The notes beneath the pieces were generated by a model, which was given only the letters and a program-made list of their open reading frames with translations, ran no database searches and was not told where the DNA came from. From assembly GCA_016716135.1 (NCBI GenBank), contig JADJWX010000026.1, positions 1 to 42,207 of the forward strand: a DNA stretch of 42,207 bases. Direction: 5' to 3'. This document shows positions 32,911 to 41,943 of this stretch, piece after piece. Position 1 is the stretch's first letter; each line of letters opens with the position of its first letter. Both the position numbers and the translations under genes were made by a program. The stretch is from Lewinellaceae bacterium (lineage in GTDB: Bacteria > Bacteroidota > Bacteroidia > Chitinophagales > Saprospiraceae).

Positions 32911-34038
32911 ATGCGCATACTCCACGTTTCCGACACGCACCTAGGTTTTCAGGCTTTCGACGTAGTCAACGAAAAAGGGATCAACGCCCGCGAACAGGAT
33001 ATGTACACCGTTTTTGAACATACGGTGAACCGGATTCTGGAGATCAAACCCGACGCAGTCATTCATTCCGGCGACTTTTTTCACCGCCCCAGCCCCTCCA
33101 ACCGGGCCCTGACTTTTGGCCTGGAACAACTGCGCCGCGTTTGTGATGCCGGCATTCCGGTGTACATCATTGCCGGCAACCACGAAACACCCAAAACCGT
33201 GTACACCAGCCCCATTTTGCGCGCCTTCGGAAGCCTGCCCTGCGTGCAGCCGTTTTTTGGCGAAGCCTGGGAATCCACTGAATTGGACGGGGTGATCATC
33301 CACGGCCTGCCCCACATCAACGACAACCGGATTTTACAGGAACAACTGGAACGCCTGGAGCCGGTACCCGGAAAATTCAACATCCTGATGCTCCACACTT
33401 CGCTGGGTAAGCGTTTCCTCATGGAAGAGTACGGCGAGCAAATTTTCCCGGAAGCATTCCAGGAAAAGCTGAGCGCCTTTCAATACCTGGCCCTAGGGCA
33501 CTGGCACAATTATCAAAAAATTGATCTGCACCCGAATGCCTGGTATTGCGGCTCCCTGGAACGGCTGAGCGATACAGAAATTGATTCCGAAAAAGGCTTT
33601 ATCCTGCTGGATATTGCTGCGGATGGTAGCTGCACCACAACTTTCGAGGCCGTACCGGCACGCCCCTGGCTGAAACTTGACATTCAAAAATGCCAGGAAA
33701 AAACCGTGGCCGACATCCAGGCAGAAATCGATCGTTTTCAGCAAAAGCACGACACTGCCGGAGCCATACTCTCCGTGATTTTCAACGATATAAAAATCGA
33801 ACAGTCGCTCGAAATTTCGAACATCTACCTGCGAAACCAGTTCCCGGAATGCTTCCAGATCCTGCCCAAACGCCGTTCGTTTGCCGACCGGAGTTTTGTG
33901 CGCAACCTGGAAGCCGACCAGTTTGACCGGCTCGACCAGATCTTCGCCGATTATATTCGCGAGAAATATGCCGACAACACGGAACTAGCGCAGAAAATGA
34001 TCCAAAAAGCCGGGCAGTTTTTTCATGAAATTAAATAA
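32911..34038 (+). CDS. sbcD: Nuclease SbcCD subunit D (Mre11-like)
   Basis: 375 residues. This is the exonuclease/endonuclease subunit that opens DNA hairpins and protein-blocked ends together with SbcC. The calcineurin-type metal sites are complete: RILHVSDTHLG (Asp8, His10), HSGDFFHRPSP, IAGNHETPK, LMLHTS and LGHWHNYQ. A C-terminal capping domain follows from about 250. The gene is 45 bases upstream of sbcC. Confidence 0.93.
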   Translation: MRILHVSDTHLGFQAFDVVNEKGINAREQDMYTVFEHTVNRILEIKPDAVIHSGDFFHRPSPSNRALTFGLEQLRRVCDAGIPVYIIAGNHETPKTVYTSPILRAFGSLPCVQPFFGEAWESTELDGVIIHGLPHINDNRILQEQLERLEPVPGKFNILMLHTSLGKRFLMEEYGEQIFPEAFQEKLSAFQYLALGHWHNYQKIDLHPNAWYCGSLERLSDTEIDSEKGFILLDIAADGSCTTTFEAVPARPWLKLDIQKCQEKTVADIQAEIDRFQQKHDTAGAILSVIFNDIKIEQSLEISNIYLRNQFPECFQILPKRRSFADRSFVRNLEADQFDRLDQIFADYIREKYADNTELAQKMIQKAGQFFHEIK

Positions 34039-34083
34039 ATATCCCCCGAAAGTCACAAGGACCAAAATGACGAATACTAACCC

Positions 34084-36489
34084 ATGATTCTCCGCACCCT
34101 GCATCTTGAAAATTACAAGCAATACGGCCAACTCGACCTGGAGTTCCGGGAAGGGCTGGTGGGCATTATTGGCCGGAACGGCGCCGGCAAGTCGACGCTG
34201 TTTGAAGCGATTTTGTATTGCCTGTACGGCAAAGATGAAAGCAACAAAAACCTGATCCGCTCGGCTTTTGCCGACCCGAAAGCCACCGTGATCCTGCAAT
34301 TGCAGTTTGCCATCGGACCAACGGAATACCGGGTGGAACGCAGCTTTCGCGGCAAAGCCATGGCGGTGAGCGCCGAATTGTTCAAAAACAATGAATTGGT
34401 GGCCAAGGGAGTAGCCCCGGTGAACGAGGAGATCATCCGGATTCTAAACATGGAGCGGGACGCGTTCAAACGCTCCGTATTTTCCGGGCAGAAGGAGCTA
34501 TCCGAACTTTCGGACACCAGTGGCGAAGCCCGCAAACGCATGGTGCGCAAAATGATCGGCCTCGATACCCTCGACGATGTCCAGGCCCGCATGAACACCA
34601 ACACCCGCGACCTGATCAATCAGATTGCCGGCCAGCAGCAAAACTTGCTCGACCCGGAAGTGGCCGCCCTGCTGGAAAGCGACATTGCGGAACAAACCAA
34701 ACTGCTCGAGAAAACGGCGAAACAGCTAAAAAAAGAACAGAAAAAACTGAACGCCGTGGAGGCGGACTACCAGACCGCCCGCAAAAAATTTGAGGCTGAA
34801 GCCCAAAAACAACAGCAATTCCAGGCAGCCCAGCAGGAGCTCAGCCGCTTGCAGGAGCGCCTGGATGGGCACCGCAACCAACGCGAAAACCTGAAGGAAA
34901 AAATTGCCGGGCTCGCAGCACAACAAAAAGCGCTGCTGGCACAAAAGCCGACCTTTGAATCGTACGAACGCGACAAAAAAAGCCTGCAACAGCTAGCCCT
35001 CGACCGGCAGAAATACCTCAATCAAAAAACAAACCTGGATCAACTGGCCGAATTGCAACCTTCACTCCTGCAGAGCCGCGAACGCCTGGCCGAACTAACG
35101 AGCCGCCTGGCAAATACCGAACAAACCGAACAGGAGATCCGGGAGAAAAAAACGTTGGCTGAATCGCTGGAAGCTGCCATTGAACAAAAACGCGAAGCCT
35201 TCAGCCAGGTAAAAAGTCAGATCGATGCCCTGGCCGTCCGGGTGGATGAACGCCGCAGCAAGATCAATGACCTGCAAAAAATCGGGAAGGAAGGCACCTG
35301 TCCGACCTGTTTCCAACCGGTTTTAAACGCCTATGAACAGGTACTTGTTAAACTGAACCTCGAAATCGAAGCCTTGCAAGGCAAGGAAATGCAGGCGCTC
35401 CAGCAGCAGCAGGAATCCGTTCGGAAAGAAGGCCTCCAATTGCGTCAACAACACGGCGAAATTGCGAAAGCACTCCAGGAACTGCTTGCGCAGCAAACCC
35501 GGTTGCAGGAATTTGCGAAGCAAAAAACGTACGAAGCGGGTGTTTTGAAAAAATACGAAGCGCAAGAGACAAAAATTCAGGCCATCCTGCAGGAAATCGG
35601 TACCGTGCATTTTGATGAAAACAAATACAACGGGCTAAAAAGCCAGGTGGAAGCCGCCGAGCCGCAGTATCTGAAATTCACGAACGAACAGGCCTATGTG
35701 CTGCGCGAACTTCCACTGGCAGAAAAAGCGCTGCAACAAACCGATGCCGACATTGTCAAAACGGAACAATTCATTCGCGACCAACAGGCCGCCCTGACCA
35801 AAACCGATTACCAGCCGGAGCACTACGAAATTGCAAAAAATACGCTCACCCAGTACGGAGAGGCATATTCGGCACAATCCGGCCAGGTCAGCCAGTTGGA
35901 AAAAAGCAGCCTCGAACACCAAAACAACATCGAACGGGCACGCGGCAAACTGGAAGCCGACGAACATATCCGGGCGCAAATCAGCACAAAACTGGAGGAG
36001 GTGGAGTTGTTAAAAAAACTGAGCGAGTTGCTGATCCAGTTCAAAACAGAAATTCTGGAAAAAGTCAGTCCGGGCATCTCCCGAGAAGCCAGCGAATTGT
36101 TCAGCCGCATCACCAAAGGCAAATATGAGCGCATCGAGGTGGACGAAAACTTTGATTTTGCCATCGCCGACGGCGGCATCCTCTACCCTATCGAACGGTT
36201 TTCTGGCGGCGAAATCGACCTGGCAAATTTTTGCCTTCGCATTGCGATCACGAAAGCTATCATGGACTTAAGTGGAAATGCACAGGGGGTGGAATTTCTC
36301 GCTTTCGATGAAATTTTCGGCAGCCAGGATGAAGAGCGCCGGCACGAAATGATGCTGGCACTGTACTACTTGCAGGAACAGTTCCGGCAAATTTATATTG
36401 TATCCCATATTGACAGCCAAAAAGACTATTTTCCCAGCCTGCTTGAAGTGAGCTACCAGCCGGAAGGCAGCGTCGTCAAGTGGATTTAA
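34084..36489 (+). CDS. sbcC: Nuclease SbcCD subunit C (Rad50-like ATPase)
   Basis: 801 residues. The Walker A motif GRNGAGKST lies at 30-38. A long coiled coil follows, with the zinc hook CPTC at 406-409 at its tip. The C-terminal half holds the signature RFSGGEIDLANFCLRIA and Walker B VEFLAFDEIFGSQDEERR. At 801 residues it is shorter than E. coli SbcC (about 1050) and closer to archaeal Rad50 in size. It works with the upstream SbcD in DNA end processing. The last 10 bases overlap the start of the P-type ATPase gene. Confidence 0.93.
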   Translation: MILRTLHLENYKQYGQLDLEFREGLVGIIGRNGAGKSTLFEAILYCLYGKDESNKNLIRSAFADPKATVILQLQFAIGPTEYRVERSFRGKAMAVSAELFKNNELVAKGVAPVNEEIIRILNMERDAFKRSVFSGQKELSELSDTSGEARKRMVRKMIGLDTLDDVQARMNTNTRDLINQIAGQQQNLLDPEVAALLESDIAEQTKLLEKTAKQLKKEQKKLNAVEADYQTARKKFEAEAQKQQQFQAAQQELSRLQERLDGHRNQRENLKEKIAGLAAQQKALLAQKPTFESYERDKKSLQQLALDRQKYLNQKTNLDQLAELQPSLLQSRERLAELTSRLANTEQTEQEIREKKTLAESLEAAIEQKREAFSQVKSQIDALAVRVDERRSKINDLQKIGKEGTCPTCFQPVLNAYEQVLVKLNLEIEALQGKEMQALQQQQESVRKEGLQLRQQHGEIAKALQELLAQQTRLQEFAKQKTYEAGVLKKYEAQETKIQAILQEIGTVHFDENKYNGLKSQVEAAEPQYLKFTNEQAYVLRELPLAEKALQQTDADIVKTEQFIRDQQAALTKTDYQPEHYEIAKNTLTQYGEAYSAQSGQVSQLEKSSLEHQNNIERARGKLEADEHIRAQISTKLEEVELLKKLSELLIQFKTEILEKVSPGISREASELFSRITKGKYERIEVDENFDFAIADGGILYPIERFSGGEIDLANFCLRIAITKAIMDLSGNAQGVEFLAFDEIFGSQDEERRHEMMLALYYLQEQFRQIYIVSHIDSQKDYFPSLLEVSYQPEGSVVKWI

Positions 36490-38994
36490 CTGAAAACCAG
36501 ATTGTTATTTTGCCAAACTCACCACTACTTCACGGACTAACCGATGCCCAGGTGCAAGCCAGTCGCGCGCGCCACGGCAGCAATAGTCTGTACTTGCGCC
36601 CCAAACGGCAATTCTGGAATATTCTTTTTGAGGTACTTCGCGAGCCGATTTTTTTACTGCTGGTCCTGGGTTGCCTGCTTTACTTTGCCATCGGCGATAC
36701 CACCGAGGCCTGGCTCATGGTCGCCTCGATCTGTTTTGTTATCGCGATCGAGATCATTCAGGAATACCGCAGCGAAAAAGCGCTGGATGCGCTCCGGCAG
36801 TTTTCACAGCCAAAAGTAACCGTAATGCGCGACGGCCAGGAAATGGCCATAGCAACCGAAGACCTGGTCGTGGACGACATCCTGCTTTTTGCCGAAGGCG
36901 AACGCCTCGCCGCCGATGCCATAGTCCTCGAACAGCACGACCTCAGCGTCGACGAAGCCATCCTGACTGGCGAATCGCTGCCGGTAAACAAAACAGCGGA
37001 GGACGGATCGAACCAACTCTTTCAGGGTACCGTCGTAGCCTCCGGCATGGGAAAAGCTCAGGTGAGTGCCGTCGGCGCAAAAACGGAGTTTGGCAAACTG
37101 GGCCAGTCGATCGAATCGATTGAAACGGAACCGACGCCCCTGCAACGCCAGATCGACCGCTTTGTCCGTCAAATGATGTTTGCCGGTTTGATCGCTTTCC
37201 TGATTGTTTTCGGCATAAACTTCTACTACGTCGGCACCATTGTTGCCGCGCTGATCTTTTCGCTTGCCTTTGCCCTTGCGCTGATTCCCGAGGAAATTCC
37301 CGTGGCGTTCACCTCCTTCATGGCCCTTGGCGCCTACCGCATGACCAAGCAAAATATCCTGGTCAAACAACCCAAAACGGTGGAAAGCCTGGGCTCCGCC
37401 ACGGTCATCTGCCTGGACAAAACCGGAACGATCACCGAAAACCGGATGTCGGTTGCCGAAGTGGTCGATATGGGTGGCCAAGACCGGTGCCTCGAATACG
37501 CCATGTGGGCCAGCGAACCGGAGCCCTTCGACACCATGGAAAAAGCCATTCATGCCGCATACGCCGAAGCAACAACAAGCGACCGGCGTCCGGAATTTTC
37601 CATGGCGCACGAATATCCGCTGGAGGGTGTGCCCCCATGATGACCCATATTTACCGCAATGCTGCGGGCCATCAGATCGTGGCGACCAAGGGCGCCGTCG
37701 AACGCATTGTGCTGGTTTGCCGCAACCTTGACGACGAGACGAAAACCCTGATTTTCAAAAAAACACATGACCTCGCATCCAAAGGCTACCGGATACTCGG
37801 TGTAGCCAGCGCCGAATGGCCGGGCAATGATTTTCCGGAATCCCAGGATGCTTTCCCCTGGCAGTTTGAGGGCCTCATCGCGCTCTTCGACCCGCCCAAG
37901 CAAAATATTCAGGGCGTGTTCAACCACTTTTACGAAGCGGGCATCCAGGTAAAAATGATCACCGGCGATTACCCCGAAACGGCGCTCAATATTGCCCGGC
38001 AAAGTGGATTGCAGCACGAAGAAACTGTGCTCACCGGGGAGCGGGTCATGCAAATGAGCACAGATGAACTGCGTGGAGCGGTCCGAACAACTGCCGTTTT
38101 TGCACGCATGTTTCCCGACGCCAAACTCCGGGTGGTGGAAGCCCTGAAATCTAACGGCGAGGTAGTAGCCATGAGCGGCGACGGCGTCAATGACGGCCCT
38201 GCCCTCAAGTCCGCTCAGATTGGGGTAGCCATGGGCAAACGCGGCACCGAAGTGGCAAAAGGCGCTGCATCCATGGTGTTGCTCGACGACAACCTGGATC
38301 GCATGGTGACTGCCATCGAACTCGGGCGAAAGATCTACAACAATTTGCGCAAAGCCATTCGCTATGTCATCAGCATCCATGTACCGATCGTCCTGATAGT
38401 GGTGCTTCCCCTGGTATTCGGCTGGACCTACCTGCACATGCTTGCCCCGATCCACGTCATTTTTATGGAACTGATCATGGACCCTACCTGTGCGGTTGCC
38501 TATGAAAATGAGCCGTCCGAGCCGGGAATTTTAAAAAAAGCCCCGCGGGCGGCCGACGCACCGTTGTTTACCGGCAGGGAACTTACCCAGAGCATCCTTC
38601 AGGGACTGGTAATTACTGCCGGCATTCTCGGCCTGTATCATTATGCAATCAGTCAGGGCGCCAGCGAGGAAAAAACCCGGGCATTTGTATTTACCACCTG
38701 ATGCTTTCCAACATTTTTCTCACGCTGGTCAACCGTTCCTTCGAACATACCATTGCGCAAACCATCTTTTACAAAAACCGAATGATTCCGATTATTCTGG
38801 GCATTGCAACGCTAATCCTGTGCGCTGTACTTTTCATTCCCTGGTTCAATGAATTATTCAAACTGGAGCCGTTGCGCTGGCCGGAAATCGGCCTGTGCGT
38901 ATTGACGGCCGGGATTAGCACCGGCTGGTTTGAAGTGTGGAAGTTTGTGCGAAGTGTAGCAATCAACCGCAGGAACACTCGTCCTACGGCTTGA
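36480..38994 (+). CDS. P-type cation-transporting ATPase (calcium-pump type), frameshifted at 37632-37636 and 38697
   Basis: About 838 residues if repaired. Order: cytoplasmic N-terminus, helices (about 45-90), actuator loop with LTGESLPV, helices with the ion site FALALIPEEIPVAF, phosphorylation site CLDKTGTITENRM, nucleotide domain, hinge MSGDGVNDGPAL, and six C-terminal helices. The IPEEIP site fits the Ca2+/Mn2+-type (P2) group more than heavy-metal pumps; the ion is unproven. The first frame ends EGVPP at 37640 and the next resumes PMMTHIYRNAAG; adding one C to CCCCC restores it. The second ends AFVFTT at 38700, and ACC ACC CTG ATG restores TTLMLSNIFLTLVNRSF. The GTG start overlaps sbcC by 10 bases. 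The C-terminal NTRPTA is read from the palindrome at 38977-39009. Confidence 0.9.
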
Positions 38995-39009
38995 AGCCGT
39001 AGGACGAGT
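38977..39009. repeat. 33-base palindrome supplying stop codons to two convergent genes
   Basis: ACTCGTCCTACGGCTT (38977-38992) and AAGCCGTAGGACGAGT (38994-39009) are perfect reverse complements around a single G. The plus-strand ATPase ends in it (ACG GCT TGA), and the minus-strand glycosyltransferase also ends in it (AAG CCG TAG), overlapping by 11 bases. No U-tract follows. It may be a REP-like unit or bidirectional 3'-end signal. Confidence 0.65.
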
Positions 39010-40132
39010 TCCGGGCCAATTTTAACTGCCGATAAACCTGCTCGGCAGCCTGATCCCAGTCAAAAAGGTTGCGCCGTTCCCGCCCCTGTGCAACCAGATG
39101 TGCACGCAACGACTCATCCGAAAACAGTTTTTCCAACGCCGCCGATATTGCCTGTTCCGAAAGCGGGTCGACCAAAAGCGCCGCATCGCCGGCAACCTCG
39201 GGCAAAGCGCTGGTATTGGAACAAAGCACCGGCGTATCGCAATACATGGCCTCCACCAACGGCAAGCCAAATCCTTCGCTGAGGGACACATTGACCAGGG
39301 CCAGCGCACCGGCGGTCAGCCGCGCAAGGTCCTGCTCGCCGATATAGCCTAAAAAATGAATATCCTGTTTAAATGTTGCCCGCTGAAAAGCATTTTGAAC
39401 AGGCCCTGTTTCCCAGGCAAAGCGCCCGGCCAGGAGCAATTTCACCGGGGCGCCGGTGCGTTTTTTGAAAGCGTCAAAAGCGTGGATCAGGCGGTGAATA
39501 TTTTTTCGGGGATGAATGGCGCCGCTATAAAAAAAATAGGCGGCTCCTCCGGAAAAGGCATCCCGTACCCGCTGTTTTTCGGCCTCCGGCAGAGGTCGGA
39601 AAATCGAGCGGCAGCCGTTGTACACCGTCGTAATTTTTGCCGGATCGGCGCCGGTTATCCCGTCCAGCACTGCTTTCCGGGTAAATTCGGAGACGGCAAC
39701 TACCCGGTTGGCCCGGCGTATATACCGTGGAATGAAATACCGGTAGTAATCCCTCGACCACCAGGGTACCTGCCCGGGATGCTGCAACGGAATCAAGTCG
39801 TGTACCGTCATCACAGTGGGCACCGGACTGGCAAGACTAAGGTAACAATCCGGTGAAAAAAACACATCCGCCTTGCAGCGCCGCAACGCCCGGGGCACGG
39901 CCCATTCAAACCAGGCATACCACAACACCGGATGCCGCGCCGGCGGAAACAAAACGATGGGTGTCACATTTTCGGCGTACACGTAAGCGGGGTCAAACGG
40001 CCGGTCGAAAAAAAAGAAAAACTGGTCTTCCGGGTGGCTCACCACCATCCGGCGCAACAGCGCATGCGTATACCAGCCCAGGCCCTCCAGTTTGTCGGGC
40101 AGCAGAAATCGGGTATTTACGGCGATACGCAT
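38984..40132 (-). CDS. Glycosyltransferase, GT4-like family
   Basis: 382 residues, GT-B fold. It begins MRIAVNTRFLLPDKLEGLGW at ATG 40132; the longer frame runs into a repeat-rich spacer. The donor-binding C-terminal half has YFFYSGAIHPRKNIHRLIHAF, VKLLLAGRFAW and the E-x7-E motif EGFGLPLVEAM. This is a retaining glycosyltransferase transferring sugar from a nucleotide sugar; donor and acceptor are unknown. It is not embedded in a polysaccharide cluster. The last residues (NSSYGFKP) are encoded by the palindrome at 38977-39009, so its native C-terminus may have been altered by that element. Confidence 0.88.
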   Translation of the reverse strand: MRIAVNTRFLLPDKLEGLGWYTHALLRRMVVSHPEDQFFFFFDRPFDPAYVYAENVTPIVLFPPARHPVLWYAWFEWAVPRALRRCKADVFFSPDCYLSLASPVPTVMTVHDLIPLQHPGQVPWWSRDYYRYFIPRYIRRANRVVAVSEFTRKAVLDGITGADPAKITTVYNGCRSIFRPLPEAEKQRVRDAFSGGAAYFFYSGAIHPRKNIHRLIHAFDAFKKRTGAPVKLLLAGRFAWETGPVQNAFQRATFKQDIHFLGYIGEQDLARLTAGALALVNVSLSEGFGLPLVEAMYCDTPVLCSNTSALPEVAGDAALLVDPLSEQAISAALEKLFSDESLRAHLVAQGRERRNLFDWDQAAEQVYRQLKLARNSSYGFKP

Positions 40133-40329
40133 GGCAAGGTTTGAAGGTTGCTGGTTAGAGGGTTTCTGGTTTCTGGTTGCGAGATGGCAGGTTGGAATAA
40201 ATTTCGGATTGTGGAAAACTTTGCGGCTTTTAGGCTGGCACCCATGGGGCTGCTGTGTAATTTTGGCCGGCAAATGTGCCAAATCTTTCCCGATCCGGCA
40301 ACCTTCTAACCCGTAACCTTCTAACAAGT
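40133..40329. repeat. Spacer with short degenerate repeats
   Basis: GGTTTCT is repeated in tandem at 40161-40174. AACCTTCTAAC occurs at 40300-40310 and again at 40315-40325, five bases before the ATG at 40330. GAAGGTT (40143-40149) and GGTTAGA (40153-40159) on the left side are complementary to it. No gene seen. Confidence 0.4.
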
Positions 40330-41379
40330 ATGCTTGATATCGCTTCCGCAAACCTCCGTCGCCTGGCCATCAGCTGGGTGGGTAACAAAAACCGATATGA
40401 AGGGGTCAATATCCCCAAACAAACCCTGGTGCCGGTACACGACCTCGCACACGAACTCCTGATCGGGTCGTTCCTCAAACCGTTTGAAAAATCGGCTGAG
40501 TTTTTTTACTTCTTTCACGAGGAGGATGTGAGCAATCACCAGGTTTACCAATGTTGCATGAATATTTTCAACGACCCGGAAACGCTGCCTGAAATGGCCG
40601 GCGAACTGGCAGGCCTGCTGTACGAGCATTGCGATAATGCACGGGTGCAGGGCGGTGAGTTTTTGGTGAGTTATTTTGATGATCTGCTGCTGGCGGGCGA
40701 ACCTGCGAACGCCATTGGCTTGTGGAAAATTCAAACCAAAGACCCCTACCTGAAGGTGGAGCGCACCGCAGAATCCTTCACACTCAATGTGCTGGAGGGC
40801 ATTCCAACAGGCAAACTGGAAACGGCCGCCCTCATTTTTAACCTGGATGAGGCGGAAGGTTACCGCGTTTGCGCCGTTGATACAGTTTCAAAAAAAGGGG
40901 ACCGTTCTTTTTGGAAAGACGCGTTTTTGCGCCTGCGCCCGATCGAAGACAACTACTTCAACACGCGGCATTACATCAGCCTCTCCGGCGAATTCATCCA
41001 CGAACGCCTGCCGCACAAGTTCGGCCTCGATCGCGCCGATCAGCTGGACGCGCTCTACCGCTCCGGGCTCTATTTCAAAGAAAATGAAGAGTTTGAACTC
41101 GACAACTTTGCCGAAACGCTGTTTCCGGAGGAGGAGCAACAAGCGGCGTTTCGCGAATTCCGCGATGAGTATGCCAAAGCCTATGCCGTGCCTTTGGAAG
41201 ACAAATTCGACATCAGCCCACCCGCCGTACGCAAAGAATTCAAGGTGTTGAAATCCGTGATCAAACTGGACAAAAATTTCCACATCTACGTCCACGGTCG
41301 CCGCGACCTCATCGAGCGGGGTTTCGACGATGAAAAAGGCAAAAAGTATTACAAGGTTTACTTTGAAGACGAAGAGTAG
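40330..41379 (+). CDS. Nucleoid-associated protein (NdpA/YejK family)
   Basis: 349 residues. The segments KPFEKSAEFFYFFHEEDVSNH, LVSYFDDLLLAGEPANAIGLWKIQTKD and FNLDEAEGYRVCAVD, together with the C-terminal DKNFHIYVHGRRDLIERGFDDEKGKKYYKVYF, are what I associate with the 37-kDa nucleoid-associated protein family. The protein is thought to bind DNA; its exact role in Bacteroidota is unknown. I chose the ATG at 40330; an in-frame non-ATG start 54 bases upstream would run through the repeat. The reading frame is intact. Confidence 0.85.
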   Translation: MLDIASANLRRLAISWVGNKNRYEGVNIPKQTLVPVHDLAHELLIGSFLKPFEKSAEFFYFFHEEDVSNHQVYQCCMNIFNDPETLPEMAGELAGLLYEHCDNARVQGGEFLVSYFDDLLLAGEPANAIGLWKIQTKDPYLKVERTAESFTLNVLEGIPTGKLETAALIFNLDEAEGYRVCAVDTVSKKGDRSFWKDAFLRLRPIEDNYFNTRHYISLSGEFIHERLPHKFGLDRADQLDALYRSGLYFKENEEFELDNFAETLFPEEEQQAAFREFRDEYAKAYAVPLEDKFDISPPAVRKEFKVLKSVIKLDKNFHIYVHGRRDLIERGFDDEKGKKYYKVYFEDEE

Positions 41380-41385
41380 CCTGTT

Positions 41386-41943
41386 TTACAGGTCCATGGC
41401 TATAACATGCCAGGTTTCACCGGCAGCTGCATCGGGATAAATTTCAACGGTTTCGAAGCCTACGCGCTCATGCGCGCGCAAGGATCGGGTGTTGCGCGCA
41501 GCCACCTGGGTAATCACGAAATCAAAGTCCGCGCGGCAGTGCTCCTTTAGTTTGGCATACATCCCGTCGAAAACGCCCTGCCCACGGTATCCAGCCGCCA
41601 CGCAAACCTGTCCCATGACGAACCAGCGGCTTTCCCGTAGTGATTTTCCTTTCCAGGACAGACTTTCCAGCCGGTTGAACATCGGCACAAGTTCTGGTAC
41701 CGCCTCGGCAAATTGCCGGAGCATTACCAGGCAGTAGCCCGCCAACTTCGCGCCATCCATGGCAATCACGGAGGGATAAAGGGCATTCATTTGGCGCAAG
41801 ACATCGGGCGCATGCCGGACGGTCACAAAGCCCTCCCGCCGCATAACGGTATCCGACAGGGCCACCGGATGGTTCAAGGCTTGCAGCGACAGAATTTGCT
41901 GAATTTCCGGTTCGTGGTGCACGGTAGTGTACTGCACCTTCAT
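41386..41943 (-). CDS. GNAT-family N-acetyltransferase
   Basis: 185 residues. The acetyl-CoA-binding motif A is VMGQVCVAAGYRGQGVFDGMYAKLKEHC (Q/RxxGxG as YRGQGV), with the B motif RNTRSLRAHERVGFETVEIY. No signal peptide. The substrate is unknown. Its ATG overlaps the stop of the upstream DinB-like gene (ATGA at 41940-41943), which implies translational coupling. It converges on the nucleoid protein gene with 6 bases between stops. Confidence 0.9.
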   Translation of the reverse strand: MKVQYTTVHHEPEIQQILSLQALNHPVALSDTVMRREGFVTVRHAPDVLRQMNALYPSVIAMDGAKLAGYCLVMLRQFAEAVPELVPMFNRLESLSWKGKSLRESRWFVMGQVCVAAGYRGQGVFDGMYAKLKEHCRADFDFVITQVAARNTRSLRAHERVGFETVEIYPDAAAGETWHVIAMDL

